This document shows, in pieces, positions 22,270-34,645 of a stretch of 64,000 nucleotides of DNA. The position numbers were made by a program, and so were the translations under genes. The notes under the pieces were generated by a model. The model had not been told where the DNA came from and did no database searches. It worked only from the letters and a program-made list of their open reading frames with translations. The DNA is from Antilocapra americana (lineage: Eukaryota > Chordata > Mammalia > Artiodactyla > Antilocapridae): NCBI GenBank assembly GCA_007570785.1, contig ML660774.1, positions 6,539,404 through 6,603,403 on the forward strand. Reading direction: 5' to 3'. The first letter of the stretch is position 1. The number at the start of each line of letters is the position of its first letter.

Positions 22270-22970
22270 TGATTCATTCATTTATTCAGCCACTCCCTCT
22301 CACATTTAACAAACTGGTACCCAAAGCTTGTATGATGATTTGAGTACGTGGACTTGGCTTTAGAGGATGACCATCAGTTTTTACCTTTGAGAAGCCCACA
22401 GTCTCCTGGAGACACATGGAGGCGATTGCAGGATGCTGTAACACAAGGTGGATGAGCTGAGTAAGGGGTACTGGAGCACGGCAAAGCAGGAGGGCCTAAT
22501 GGAAACCTTGGAGCCAGGAAAGGGCCTCCGAAGAGGCGCAGGGAGCCCCGAGTTGGCCCTCAAAGGTTGGATGGGAGTCAGCCACGTGGTAGAGACTGTG
22601 GGGAGGAGAAAGGCTGGAAAAGGGAGGGTTCCCCCAGGCAGCCCTCTCCTTTAGGAGGCTAATTGAGGATGGTGGGAGACCGCGACCAAAGGGGGCAGAG
22701 ACCCCAACCTGCAAGGGTCTTAAGTTTCGAACTGAAGATCTGCCGTTTCATCCTGAAAGTGAGAAGTCACAGAACGATTTCTGGGATGCTGGGATTTGCA
22801 GCAGAGAGGGATCATCCCAGCTCAGGAGGGAGGATGGGCCGAGGGACCCAAAGGAAGAAGCTGATAGGAGGAGCATGGATACAGATGTGTTTGTAGGGGT
22901 GATGGGATCAGAGTATTGAGGAATCTCAAGCTGACGGTGTCTTGCTCTTCCTGGAAGCAGGAAGTCAGCC
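22270..22970 (+). repeat. Ancient interspersed repeat, family not assigned
   Basis: Order of modules: gagaagcccacagtctcctg; gtaacacaaggtggatgagc; ggagccaggaaagggcctc; a purine-rich centre; gaggaatctcaagctg. These also appear in the segments at 12760, 27190 and 58700. The 60-90 codon frames on both strands are by-products. Confidence 0.45.
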
Positions 22971-23171
22971 ATTGGCTAGAAGAGGTGGAAGAGGTGCTGG
23001 GTGAGATGGTGAAAAGTTCTAAAACTGATTGCCGTGTTGGTACCAGAAGAAGGATGTGCTGTATGGAGTGGGGAGCTGCGTAAAGAGCACAGCTGAGGCC
23101 GAAGACCCTGACTTCGGGATGGCATTTAGTTTCTGTTTTTGTTACTGATGAGAAGCTTCTTTAAAATTCAT

Positions 23172-23332
23172 ATTTTTATCTGGCTGTTCTGAGTCTTAGT
23201 TGCGGCACTCGGAATCTTTGATCTTTGACGCGGCGTGCGAACTGTTAGTTGGGGCATGTGGGATCTAGTTCCTTGACCAGGGATCGAACTCTGGGCCCCT
23301 GGCATTGGGAGCACGGAGTCTTAGCCACAGGA
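23172..23332 (-). mobile_element. CHR-type SINE, reverse orientation
   Basis: gagtcttagttgcggcactc...ccttgaccagggatcgaact...ggagtcttagccacagg on the plus strand. The element is diverged and its terminal head is damaged. Confidence 0.82.
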
Positions 23333-23638
23333 TATAAACAGCTTCTTTATTTGGCTGAAACAGACGTTCAGCTGAGAACTTTTTTGCCTATGCAAACCTT
23401 TTCTCACAAGCATGTTAATGATTCCCATGGAGAGGCTAGGTAGCCAGGTCTGTGTAGGCAGCTCTTTCCTCATCGTGGGCAAACAGAAGTGAGAAACTCG
23501 GTTTCCATGATGCTGACAATCCAACGGCAACTGTTAAGAATTCTGTGTAGCTGGCGCAGTAATCGTTCATGATTTTTGTTTTTTGTTTTCTGTTGAATAC
23601 AGGCTGTTGACTTTTAGATGGCATTTAGTTTTAAAGTT

Positions 23639-23672
23639 CTGGCTTCTTGGCCTTTTGGCTAAGATCTAGTAT
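23639..23672 (+). pseudogene. U2 snRNA 5' fragment (retro-pseudogene)
   Basis: gcttcttggccttttggct then aagatc and tagtat reproduces the 5' end of U2 snRNA, which I know as GCTTCTCGGCCTTTTGGCTAAGATC. There is one C-to-T change, and five bases (aagtg) are missing before tagtat. Only about the first 37 nucleotides are present, so it cannot be a functional U2. It runs straight into the Bov-tA SINE that follows. Confidence 0.8.
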
Positions 23673-23887
23673 GGGAGCTTCCCAAGCGGCACAGTGGTAA
23701 GGAATCTGCCTGCCAATGTAGGAGACGCAAGAGACACAGGTTTGATCCATGAGTTGGAAAGATCCCCTGGAGGAGGAAATGGTAACATGTTCCAATGTTC
23801 TTGCCTGAAAAGTTCCATGGACAGAGGAGCCTAGCAGTCTGCCGTCTGTGGGGTCGTGGAGTCGGACATGACTGAGCGATTGAGTAC
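23673..23887 (+). mobile_element. Bov-tA SINE fused to U2 fragment
   Basis: gagcttcccaagcggcacag...gtcggacatgactgagcgat, a full-length Bov-tA. Its 5' end joins the U2 fragment with no spacer. The pair is flanked by agttttaaagtt (23627-23638) and agttttaaagct (23888-23899), a 12-base duplication with one mismatch. Confidence 0.92.
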
Positions 23888-23899
23888 AGTTTTAAAGCT

Positions 23900-24847
23900 A
23901 ATTTTATTTGATTGGGTGTATTTTCATGACTGGTAATCTTTAATCTGAGTACAGAAGTGGAAAAACCAGACATTCGGACTTTTCTGAGACTGGCACTTTG
24001 CCATGCAGAAGGATCAGGAGTGATCAGGAGGCTGATCGTTTCTCTCCCTGTATTGTGACCTGTGAGTGAGGCCGGAGCTGACGTCTGATTTGGAGGTGTG
24101 GCCTTGAGGGCGTATGGGAAAGTGATCTGTGGATTCGGCTTAATCCTCTGGATAGTGTTGATAGTCTGATGATAGTGTTCTAGTTACTCAAAAGGTGAAT
24201 CCAAATTAAATTTGGATTGGCAGAAATACAACAGGCAAAAAATTTGAATCTTATTCTCAAGCTAAGTTGTTCAAAACTCACTTTTCAAGTTGTTTTAAGA
24301 ATAATTTAAATCTGAATATGGTGCCACTAAGAATTTTTTCCTAAGAACCATCCGTGTTATTTTCTAGCTCTAGTCAAGAAAAATTGATCTAATTAGGTCT
24401 TTGTCAGAAGGAACTTGCCGTGTATATAATGTCCCACACTAGACAATGTAATAAATATAACTAGGACTTGAACTGCACTAATTTGGGATAATTAGGAGGA
24501 AAACTTGTCTAAATAAGTGAAAGACTTAAATTTTATAGGATGTTTAATGAAATGGAGTCATTACTTTCATGTCCTTAGGCTTTCTAAAGAATGGATAAAT
24601 TATTTATAATTAGCATATCAATTGTTGCCATATAAGACATTGCTCCTTTATTATTTGAAAGCAAGTTATTTTTCCCTTCTTCAGAAATTGATATGGTCCC
24701 TTGAAACCTCATTAATGCTACTTATTTATACTAGCTAAAGATGACCTTTAGCCCAACCCTATTCTGTAATCCCCAAATTCCAAATTGGTAGATTTCATAT
24801 TAAAGTAAAACTTTGTTTCATGGGAGAATGAGGTAATTCTGAATCCT
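23900..24847. other. Intron, nothing recognised
   Basis: Increasingly AT-rich single-copy-looking sequence. No supported gene or repeat. Confidence 0.35.
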
Positions 24848-25134
24848 TAAAGACTGCAAGGAGATCAAACCAGTCAATCCTAAAGGAAATCAACTCTGAA
24901 TATTCATTGGAAGGACTGATGCTGAAGCTCCAATACTTTGGCCACCTGATGAGAAGAGCTGACTTGTTGGAAAAGACCCTGATGCTGGGAAAGATTGAGG
25001 GCAGGAGAAGGGGACGACAGAGGATGAGATGTACATGAGTTTGAGCAAACTTTGGGAGATAATGAAGGACAGGGAAGCCTGGCATGCTGCAGTCAGTGGG
25101 GTTGCAAAGAGTCAGACACAACTGAGCAAAAACA
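24848..25134 (+). mobile_element. BovB LINE 3' end
   Basis: gactgcaaggagatcaaacc, ggaaggactgatgctgaagc, ccacctgatgagaagagctg and gcaaagagtcagacacaact are the 3' coding end and tail of BovB (RTE clade). It is 5'-truncated with an internal deletion before atgtacatgagtttgagc. Confidence 0.92.
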
Positions 25135-25464
25135 ACAAAGACATCTTGGGCCTTTTGCTTTATATTTAAAAAAAAATACTTCTTTCTATCATCTGTATGC
25201 AAACAGGTGTTTTAAAAATTAATAAATAATACCTTAAAATGTATAATATATGCACAATGTAGATATTCAAGAATAATGAATTGCTCAAGATGAATTTTAA
25301 AAGTAAAATTAAAAAAATGAAATCTAAGACAAAAATAAATAATAAAAGTCAAAAATAAGTAAAATATTCAAAATGGTAGTAAATAAATACTGTATCCCAG
25401 AATAAATAAATAATAAACACATTGTTTTCCTCAAAGACTGTTTTAGAATTGATGATGATAATGC

Positions 25465-25690
25465 CCTTTATTTATTTGAGAGCCTCTTAGATACCAATTA
25501 CATTCTTTCATTTAATACAACAATCCATCCTGTGAAGTTGGTACTATTATTATATCAGTATACTGATACATACCCAGATGAGAAATATACTGATATATAT
25601 ACCCAGATGAGGAGTCTAGAGTTGGACATTTCACATCTGAGAAGCGGCCGAGCTAGGATTCAAATCCAGATCTAAGTTTCCTTAGTAAAA
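25465..25690 (+). mobile_element. MIR3-like SINE with internal tandem duplication
   Basis: gttggtactattattatatc...cagatgaggagtctagagt...gccgagctaggattcaaatccagatct follows the MIR core. A block of about 25 bases (tatactgatacatacccaga) is tandemly repeated at 25559-25611. Confidence 0.65.
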
Positions 25691-27189
25691 ACTTTTAATA
25701 TGTTATCTTCCAGCTTATAGTTAGAGTAAAGCAAATGATGTTTTTCACCAGGTCTGTAAAAGAATTAGGAGATGGAAACTGGGCAGTGAGTAAAATATCA
25801 GCGTCCTAGGAGCAGAAAGGGGAAAAGTTGTGCTTAGTGCAAAAATGGCAGTGAGGTGTGCAGATCAGAACAGGACTTGAGAAGGAGTATTAATCATTGA
25901 CCATAATCTTTCTTTCTAGCCGGTTATCAATTCTTTGCACACACGGACTTTCTTGTTGTTTTTCTGAATGTAGAGCAGTGACTTTGGGCCCGGTTTGGAG
26001 AAGAATGCCTGAGTTTGGATACAGGCTCTGCATTTAGCCAGCTTTGCAGTCTAGCCTCTCAGCCATCACTAATGATTAGTCTCTTTTGTGCAGCGTATAG
26101 GGTGAGACCAAAAGACTATAGAACTGCACCCTGTATATCAAGTAACTGGCTATAATTAGATTCAATGCTTTGTGCTATTTTTTGATTCTTTGGTGACATT
26201 TGCCTTCCTTCAAAAAACCCAGTACATATTTAGATGCAAGTGTTTTAGGAATTCAAGGAAAAGAACGGCCCTTGCTCTCGTGGGTTTAGAAGAAGTATGT
26301 TCCCTCTCTTTATACTACGTTAAGTGCAGATACGCTGGGTCATTCTCTGTCTGAGTGTGTCTCTGAGATAGAATTTCTATCAATAACCGGTTGATCGTGT
26401 TACATATATTTCGGCTGTACTGAGACTGAGAAAGTGATAGAATCTCTGGACACAGTCACATCTGGTTCTTCTGAGCCTTTGGGAAGCATTAAAACCAAAG
26501 AAGCTCTTTGCTAAGGATTTACACATCTCATTTCATCCCCACACGTACCCCCCAAAAAGACCATTTAGCATCACTGGATGGTGGAGGGCCAAGACATTGA
26601 TGAGCTTGTAGTGAAATGCGTTTCTGAGGTCCTGAAGCTATCTAGTTTGCATTATGGTCACTGATTATTTTTGTGCATCTATTACAACTAATTATCCTAA
26701 CTACATAACCTGAGAAGGGAATTGGTTTTCAGTACTCATTTTTAAAGCTTAATAGAATAATAGAAGCTATATTTCTTTCCAGAAGCTATTTTTTAATGCC
26801 ATCCATCAGTATTTCTGAAAACTTGGTCTGAATACTGATCCAAAACTACAGTGTTTTCTTTCTTTCTCGAGTGATGATCCAAGAAACAGATGTGACTTCT
26901 GTAGATGTCCTTGTATCAGAGAGATGGAGCATGAGCCATAATAGAAATTTCTACTGGGGGATAATGAAAGTGTCTTTTAGGATCAAAATGGCCTTTGAAA
27001 CATTTAATCTTGAAACTAGAGTTTGTTGTTGAAATGACTGTATTAAACCCGAACCCTGGCTTGCTGAGTAACTTTTCCTTGTAATTTCCTAAAAGATCTT
27101 CATTTATAATCTACTACAATGTATTCCATATAGAGTGACCTATTCCTGGTACTCTTCTCTTGGTTTATTCAGTGATCTCTAGCGTCTAT
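25691..27189. other. Intron, nothing recognised
   Basis: AT-rich sequence with no repeat family or gene that I can support. The frame at 26172-26354 has no recognised similarity. Confidence 0.35.
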
Positions 27190-27925
27190 ATGCAAGCAAT
27201 ATTTTAGGTCCCAGGAGTCTAAGGATGGTAAAAAAAAAACTCAGGTTCCTCTTCTTGTAGATGCTACAGACTATTGAGAGAGAAAGGAAGCAAAAGAAAG
27301 TCACTCTTCCTGGAAGGTAGTGTCCAAGGTGAGGAGAAGCCAGAACTGAGCCTAAAGACTCAGACAAATCAGGAGGGCTTTGTAGGGAGGGTGACCCTAC
27401 GATTTATCTTCCAAACTGGAATGTGTGGACCAGGGGAAAAGACACTATTAATAAAGACACTGGAATAGCAGGCAGGAGCTGCAGTTCTCCCGTGAGATGC
27501 ATGGTTACCTTACTTACCGGGTTGAGATTTGCAGGTTACTCACGAGGCAGTCAACAAGGAGCCAAGGAAGGTTTTTAATCTAGAAAGTGAGGTGGTAAAA
27601 GTTGGCTTTGTGGAAGGCCAAAAGAGATGCATGGGGACCCAAATAAGGCCTGTTCCAGGGACCCATGCCTGAGAAGGTGACCACTGGGAGCTCATGATGA
27701 CAGCAGAGAGGCAGAGTGGTGACCAACCAACAGACCTTGGTTATTACTGGATAACCAGCAGCTGAACAGGAATGGGGGAGTCAAGGGTGGTCCCCAGGTT
27801 TCTGGGGGAAGAAAGTGGCATCTTTTGCTGAGATGGAAGTGATGAGGAGGAGCAAGTTTGGGAGAGAGGCGTTGGCAAGGTCCCTTTTGGATGTGTTGTG
27901 TTTGAGGCACTTATGCAGAGGGACA
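27190..27925 (+). repeat. Ancient interspersed repeat, family not assigned
   Basis: Contains ggagccaaggaaggttttta, ggtccccaggtttctggggg, and a distal ggatgtgttgtgtttgaggcac. The last matches ggacgtgttgagtttgaggcac at 58864-58885, so the two are copies of one family in the same orientation. Confidence 0.5.
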
Positions 27926-28120
27926 ATGTTTGATAACACATTTTTTTCTCTCTTGTATTAACCTGAAAATCAATCTGCATAGCATACTAATATTGTTACA
28001 TATGGTTTTGATTCAAGATCTTAAACCCATGGATTTGCCTTGTTTTAATCAAGGGACCATGTCGATCTGGAATAGTCTAGTTCCCATTTTGAGCCTTGTG
28101 AGAAGGGGTATAGCTGGTCC

Positions 28121-28290
28121 TTTTAGTTTGGCTGTGTCGGGTCTTGGCTTCTCTCTCCAGTTGTAGCATCAGGACTTAGGTGCCCCGTGGCAAGTGGGAT
28201 CTCAGTTCCGTGACCCCACACTGAACCTGTGTCCCCTGCAGTGGAAAGTGGATTCTCAACCACTGGACCTCCAGGGAAGTCAGTCCCTGG
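28121..28290 (-). mobile_element. CHR-type SINE, reverse orientation
   Basis: ggctgtgtcgggtcttggct...ccgtgaccccacactgaacc...ggacctccagggaagtcag on the plus strand. Confidence 0.85.
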
Positions 28291-29377
28291 TCCTCTTGGA
28301 GAAAAGGGGGAAGCTCAGCTTCCTACAGCAACAATGTTTCCCAGCCGCCTGTCAGAACTTTGGAAGATCTGGGTGTTCCTACAACTTTAGAGCTAAAAGA
28401 AATGTCTCATCTGAGAGCTCCTCCTTTGAACAATATAGTGAATGCAGAAGACTACTTCAAAAATACCTAGTATTTACAAAGCACTTACTCTAAAGAGCAT
28501 GCCTTTATTTTTCCATATGTCCTTAGAACATACATGGGAAGTTGGCAAGAGGCAGAATTCACGCTATAAATGACAGTGATAAATATGACTTGGTTAATGT
28601 TTATATTGTCCAAATATGTATGTTTTTAATGGGCATCAATATAAAGGTTTCTCCTTATGTTCCCAGAAGATTTCAGAAGCAGAATTTTCCATCCAACATG
28701 TTCATTTTGCATCCAACATGTATTTGAATTCGTGGACAAAAATATCACACCTTTCCCCAGTGCATTTTAGATAATCATGATTAATTTTAAATTTGATGTC
28801 ATAGATTTCACAAAAGACATAATTGAGAATGGCTTTTCTTAAGTATGCTTAATTGTATATTAAAAATCAAAATGATTACATAAAAATCTTTAAAAAAACA
28901 GGGGAGTTTTATGCCATAATACATTGTGCCCAACTTGGGTATTCCTAACAATTTCAATTTCGAATGTGGTAGTTAAAATGATAGTATCTTCTATTTAGAA
29001 AAGCATTTATTATTTGTTTATATTCCATCTCATTCTCCCTCCTCCTAAAGAATTTGAAATGTCTCAGGGAGATTTTTAATATAATATGATTTTAAAAATT
29101 AAGTAAATGGACAAAGGGAGAAAAAATAAAAGTGGAGAGGTAAACTGAAGGTAGGCTGTCTTAACTCACACAAAGGTAGTGTAGTTGCTGGAAGTGACAA
29201 GAAATCCCATCGTATTTAAAGGTTAGATATAAAGATGGCACTTCAGTGAGCACTCCCTGCTCCTCTGTCCTGAGTGCCCTGCCCTACCTAGCCCCATTCT
29301 CGTAAATCAGGACCAGGCTTATTTGACGCTTTGATCTAAGTGTATAGTCATCTTTTATTTTCATATAGTGTATCTAT
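28291..29377. other. Intron, nothing recognised
   Basis: AT-rich single-copy-looking sequence. A short direct repeat, catccaacatgt, occurs near 28690-28722. Confidence 0.35.
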
Positions 29378-29594
29378 GGGCTTCCCTGGTGACTCAGTCA
29401 GTAAAGAATCCTCCTGCAATGCAGGAGACCTAAGAGACCTGGGTTCAATCCCTGGATCGGGAAGATCTCCTGGAGGAGGAAATGGCAACCCACTCCAGTA
29501 TTCTTGCCTGGGAAATCCCATGGACAGAGGAGCCTGATGGGCTGCAGTCTGTGGGATCTCAAGAGTCAGACACAACTGAAGCGACTTAGCATGC
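29378..29594 (+). mobile_element. Bov-tA SINE
   Basis: Near-consensus full-length copy: gggcttccctggtgactcag...gtcagacacaactgaagcga. Confidence 0.95.
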
Positions 29595-29850
29595 AGTGCC
29601 AGAGTTAATTAAAACTGCTGTCCATATTCTTTTAGTAAACAGTTCCTTAATTTAGAGAAGTAGCTGTCAACCTCCATAATAGTTGTCCTAGCCTTCATAG
29701 ACCTCCTTTTTTTTTTATACTTGCAAATACTTTGGTGATGCTTCTCTTCCTACCCAGAAATATAAACTTACCTACATACATAATTTCAAAAGAATCGATT
29801 TGTTACCTCATTGTAAAAATAAGTGGAAATTAAAAGGTAATTTATAAAAC

Positions 29851-30518
29851 TAAGATCATGGCATCTGGTCCCATCACTTCATGGGAAATAGATGGGGAAA
29901 CAGTGGAAACAGTGGCAGACTTTATTTTGGGGCCTCCAAAATCACTGCAGATGGTGATTGCAGCCATGAAATTAGAACATGCTTACTCCTTGGAAGGAAA
30001 GTTATGACCAATCTAGACAGCATATTAAAAAGCAGAGACATTACTTTGTCAACAAAGGTCCGTCTAGTCAAGGCTATGGTTTTTCCAGTGGTCAGGTATG
30101 GATGTGAGAGTTGCACTGTGAAGAAAGCTGAGCACTGAAGAATTGATGCTTTTGAACTGTGGTGTTGGAGAAGACTCTTGAGAGTCCCTTGGACTGCAAG
30201 GAGATCCAGCCAGTCCTTCCTAAAGGAGATCAGTCCTGGGTGTTCATTGAAAGGACAGATGTTGAAGCTTTCTGAAACTCCAATACTTTGGCCACCTGAT
30301 GAGAAGAACTGACTCATTGGAAAAGACCCTGATGCTGGGAAGGATTGAGGGCAGGAGGAAAAGGGAATGACAGAGGATGAGATGGCTGGATGATATCACA
30401 GACTCGATGGACATGAATTTGGGTGGACTCTGGGGGTTGGTGATGGACAGGGAGGCCTGGTGTGCTCCAATTCATGGGGTCACAAAGAGTCAGACACGAC
30501 TGAGCGACTGAACTGAAC
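29851..30518 (+). mobile_element. BovB LINE 3' part (RT C-terminal region and tail)
   Basis: Covers gatcatggcatctggtccca through gacacgactgagcgactg. It encodes broken pieces of the reverse-transcriptase C-terminal region (KITADGDC, RKVMTNLDSILKSRD, VRLVKAMVFP) with frameshifts and stops. Non-functional. Confidence 0.94.
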
Positions 30519-31329
30519 TAATAATAAAATAGTATTTTGTTAATCACAGAAATTGCCATGTGCTTGGAAAGGGCCCTCTGGAAGCCCTGATGGAGTCATC
30601 AGATGCCTGCTTCTCTCAGAAAAGTCACAGGTGCAAAGGCAGCTGAGCCAGGTGTCCGGCATGCGGGGCTCAAACCATAATCCCCATGGCCAGTTGTGGA
30701 CAGTTTCCTGAAATGACTAACTCAAGGCAACATTTCAAACAAAGCCAAGTTTGTTCCACTTCCAGTTGTAATCCTGGAAAAGTCAACGTTTATTAAAACT
30801 TCGGGAAGCAGTTTTGTGTTAACATATAGAATGGAGTTCTGTTCTACCTGCAGATAATTACAAATAAACGTTTAGTAGCTTGGATGCCCCCCTCCCATGC
30901 TGCGAACACTGGGAGGTACATGCGGGGAACACGTGTTCTCGGGGTCTGCTCTGTGCACTGCAGCACTTGAGCAAATGGGAACCTCCATCTCGGAACTGCG
31001 GTAACGCTCTCTCAGGCTCAGTGGCACACAAAACAGCCACATGAATGTCCCGGACTTCTCTCGTGGGTCCCACCCTGTGGAAGCACAAGCAAAAGAAGAT
31101 GGAGAAAGGCATTAATGAGTTCACGTTCAGGGCTGCCTTTGCCTTAGACGTGGAATGTGGCATTTGGGGATCAACCCCCTAGAGAACTCTTGGAGTGAGT
31201 AGATCTGGAGTGGATAAATCTGTCTACCTGTTCCAGAAAACTAGAAGGGAAATTGAGGGGAGAGGCGTGAAAGGCGAGATGAGCAGTCACAGGTGGGGCG
31301 TGGAAAGGGCAGAGGAGTTTGGTAGCTCC
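30519..31329. other. Intron, nothing recognised
   Basis: Mixed-composition single-copy-looking sequence with no supported feature. Confidence 0.35.
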
Positions 31330-31515
31330 GGAGAAGTCAACCCAGACTGAATCCTTGGTGTACTTGATAGCTGCATGATCTGGAAAAACCCTTTCAAACT
31401 CTCTTAGTCTCTTTCTTCACCTGCAACATGAGCACTTAATGACTCATTTATAGGGTTAATATGGGAATTCATAGGATGATAATATATTGCAGTCACTGAC
31501 ATTGTCCCTGGGACC
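31330..31515 (+). mobile_element. MIR SINE (diverged)
   Basis: gatagctgcatgatctggaa, ctttcttcacctgcaacatg, ttatagggttaatatgggaa, typical of the MIR core and tail. Confidence 0.6.
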
Positions 31516-31557
31516 CAGGTTGTACTTAAGATCTGCAGGCTTCCTCTGCCCCCTTCT

Positions 31558-32130
31558 GTAGTTCAGTTCAGTTCAGCCACTCAGTCGTGTCCGACTCTTT
31601 GCGTCCCCATGGACTGCAGCACGCTAGGCCTCCCTGTCCATCACCAACTCCCAGAGTTTACTCAAACTCATGTGTACTGAGTTGGTGATGCCATCCAATC
31701 ATCTCATCCTCTGTTGTCCCCTTCTCCTCCCATCTTCAATCTTTCCAATCAGAGTCTTTTCCAGTGAGTCAGTTCTTCATATCAGGTAGCCAAAGTTTTG
31801 GAGTTTCAGCTTCAGCATCAGTTCTTCCAATGAACACTTAGGACTGATTTCCTTTAGGATGGACTGGTTGGATCTCATTGCTGTCCAAGGGACTCTCAAG
31901 AGTCTTCTCCAACACCACAGTTCAAAAGCATCAATTCTTCAGCCCTCAGCTTTCTTTATGGTCCAACTTTCACATCCATACAGACTACTGGAAAAACCAT
32001 AGCTTTGACTAGACAGACCTTTGTTGGCAAAGTAATGTTTCTGCTTTTTAATAAGCTGCTATGGTTATAACTTTTCTTCCAAGGGGTATGCATCTTTTAA
32101 TTTCATGGCTACAGTCACCATCTGCTGCAG
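31558..32130 (-). mobile_element. BovB LINE 3' part, reverse orientation
   Basis: Plus strand starts gttcagttcagccactcagt and runs to gtcaccatctgctgcagagg, the reverse complement of the BovB 3' end. Stops and indels break the coding part. Confidence 0.93.
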
Positions 32131-32815
32131 AGGTTTATAATAATGCTGTTTGCATTTCCAGGAGGGGGGATGTATGAGTAATTGTTCCCTGCAATTTTCC
32201 AGGTGCTTAATTTTTAGGTTCTTAATTTTTGAGGTAGAAAACCTGATACTGTAGATGGTATATTATGTACACTGAAGCATCCTGAATTTTGGTTGAAACA
32301 GAGCCTCTGTATTTTAGATGTGGAGTTTACATTTCAAAACATTTCTTAGTGAAAAAAGAATATTTTTTTTTAAATCACAAGAGAAATATTTTGTTGTAAG
32401 AGCTTCAAGTATTACCCTTGTAAGTAAACTTAAACCTGAAGTCTCATCACCCCAATCCAACTTCTGACTACTATAATAGAATTTTTTAAATTCTTTTTAT
32501 TTTAATTTTTCATGGTGTTTTATTATTGTTGTTTTATTTTTTCTCTTTTTATTTTTTAAATTATGAAATATGATAACACATTTAGAGGAGATTTGGAAAA
32601 TACAGAACAAGGTTACATATAGTTTCAATATATTGCAATTATTTTTTAAGTAGATAAATTAAGATTTTTAGTAGTAGTTTCAATGTCAAACTCTCAAAAA
32701 TTAATAGAATGAATATACAGGGAAGCAGAAGGATATAGTAGACCTGAAAAGCACTATGAACCAATTCAACATAATTGAGATTTGTACAGTTTTCACACTG
32801 TTGTTGTTTTATTTT
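32131..32815. other. Very AT-rich intron
   Basis: Long T-rich and A-rich runs (32340-32660), possibly degraded L1 tail material, not assigned. Confidence 0.35.
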
Positions 32816-32912
32816 TGTTTATTTTATTTTTAGGCCGTACCAAGCAGTATGCAGGATCTTAGTTCTCCAACTAGGGATTGAACCCACACCCTTGTTCTGC
32901 CAAGAAAATCCC
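32816..32912 (-). mobile_element. CHR-type SINE fragment, reverse orientation
   Basis: aggccgtaccaagcagtatg...ccaactagggattgaaccc. The head is missing, so it is partial. Confidence 0.75.
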
Positions 32913-33993
32913 TGTAGTAGAATTTAAACTTATGTTACTCCTTCAGCCTTCCTCCTGGTTTTAGCAAAGGCTGTTCTTCCTTCTGGAGTCCTGTGCTGTC
33001 TTTTCGAAACTTTCTTACCTGACCTGCTCGAGTCATCCTTGTATAAAATGCCCACCTGATTCTACTCATTGCCTCAGCCTGTCTTCTCTGTGTCTGCTGT
33101 GATTGATGTGTATCTTTTTACATTTCTCCTGTAAGGGTTTTATATGTTTTTTTTTTTGCTTTCACAGTGGATCATGAGTTTGTTGAATACACGGTTTTAT
33201 TTTAGTGTAATAAATTATTTCACCTTCTAAGCCCCTATGGTAGTGGTGCTGTTTTTGTATGAGAAAGTTGCTCAAAAATGAAAATTACAGACCACAGCAC
33301 TGATAGTGTGATTACACAGGGATATTTTGCAGACAGTACTGTGTTGGAAGATGGAAAGTGGAAGAAAAAAAAACAGATTGTGAAGAACCAAGAGCTTTTG
33401 GACTACATTTAATCATAAATAAATTTATATAAAGGCGAAATGCAGGTGCATGGAATTGACATTTAGAATTACCAGCCTGCTTGTACTCCTGGAGGTGTTG
33501 TAGAAGTTTGGTGACTTGTGACTTTTTTGTCTTTATTTCAAACTTCATGCAATTATTATCTGTTATAACCACTTGTATGTCCTGTAAATGCTGTATCACT
33601 TTATTTCCATTATAACTAATGATTGAAATAAGGGTTTTATAAGAATGAACAATCCTCTAAAACATCTAGAGAGGTAATTTTGTGGCCAAAGGATTGATGC
33701 TTTAGGTATGTTGACTTCTTTTTATTAATACAAAGACATTATCTTATTAATTTTAACAGTTTCTGAACTAGGCATCATGAGTAAGCAGGGAAGTTATCAT
33801 GACAGTATCTTGAATTTACACTTGTACATATTTTAATGAACTCCAAAACACTGCCTGGGTATCAGATGCACAGGTAAAGCATCCGCTGATGGGGACTGTG
33901 GTGATTTCCATCTCATTTGATGGACTTTTTTTCCATTCCATTTGATGCATTTTTCTTTCTCTGGGTCATGCCCTGCCTAAGAAAAAACTTGCT
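32913..33993. other. Intron with possible L2 remnant
   Basis: 32930-33200 has a faint L2 3' flavour (cttcctcctggttttagc, gtcttctctgtgtctgct). The rest is AT-rich with no assignment. Confidence 0.35.
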
Positions 33994-34202
33994 GAGCCTG
34001 CTAAGTTGCTTCAGTTGTGTCCGAGTCTTTGCAACCCCATGGACTGTAGCCCGCCAGGCTCCTCTGTCCATGGGATTCTCCCACCAAGAATACTGAAGTG
34101 GGCTGCCATGCCCTCCTCTAGGGTATCTTCCCCACCCAGGGATGGAACACGTACCCTGCCCTGGCAGGCAGGTTCTTTACCACTAGCGCCACCTGGGAAG
34201 CC
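33994..34202 (-). mobile_element. Bov-tA SINE, reverse orientation
   Basis: ctaagttgcttcagttgtgt...accactagcgccacctggga on the plus strand. Confidence 0.94.
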
Positions 34203-34299
34203 GAAAAGAAAGCTTAGTAATATGCAAAGAAAACCCCAAGCACATTGAGAGTAGTTAATGTGTGTGATGGTTCAGCTGAGATGAAAACCTTTCTTTTAA

Positions 34300-34645
34300 A
34301 AAAAAATATTAATCCAGAATTCTCCCCCCTCCCATCCAGGCTGCCACATAATATCGAGATACATGCTTGAAAGGTTATGTGATAAAATTTTTAAATATCC
34401 ATCCTCCTCCTGCCCTTTTAATTTATTATAATTATTGTGTGTGTGTGTATGTGATGAGAACACTTAGCATAGGATCTACCCTGTTGGCAAATTTTAAATA
34501 TACTCAATATAGTTAACTGTGGATGTTATTCAGCTCCACAGGTATACACTTATCTCCAAAGTTATCAAGTTGTGTACGTCAAACATGTACAGCCTTTTGT
34601 ATGTCAGTCATACCTCAATAAAGTGGTCTAAAATATATTTTAAAA
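34300..34645 (+). mobile_element. L1 3' end
   Basis: gatgagaacacttagcatag, tcaatatagttaactgtgga, and the terminal tgtatgtcagtcatacctca then ataaagtggt. This is typical of old L1 3' UTRs in mammals. A (TG)n stretch lies at 34436-34450. Confidence 0.7.

Noticed and set aside
23639..23672. Functional U2 snRNA gene
   Set aside because: Only about the first 37 nucleotides remain, with an internal deletion, and the SINE follows at once.
29922..30317. 131-codon minus-strand frame
   Set aside because: It is antisense to a BovB fragment, so it is a by-product of that repeat.
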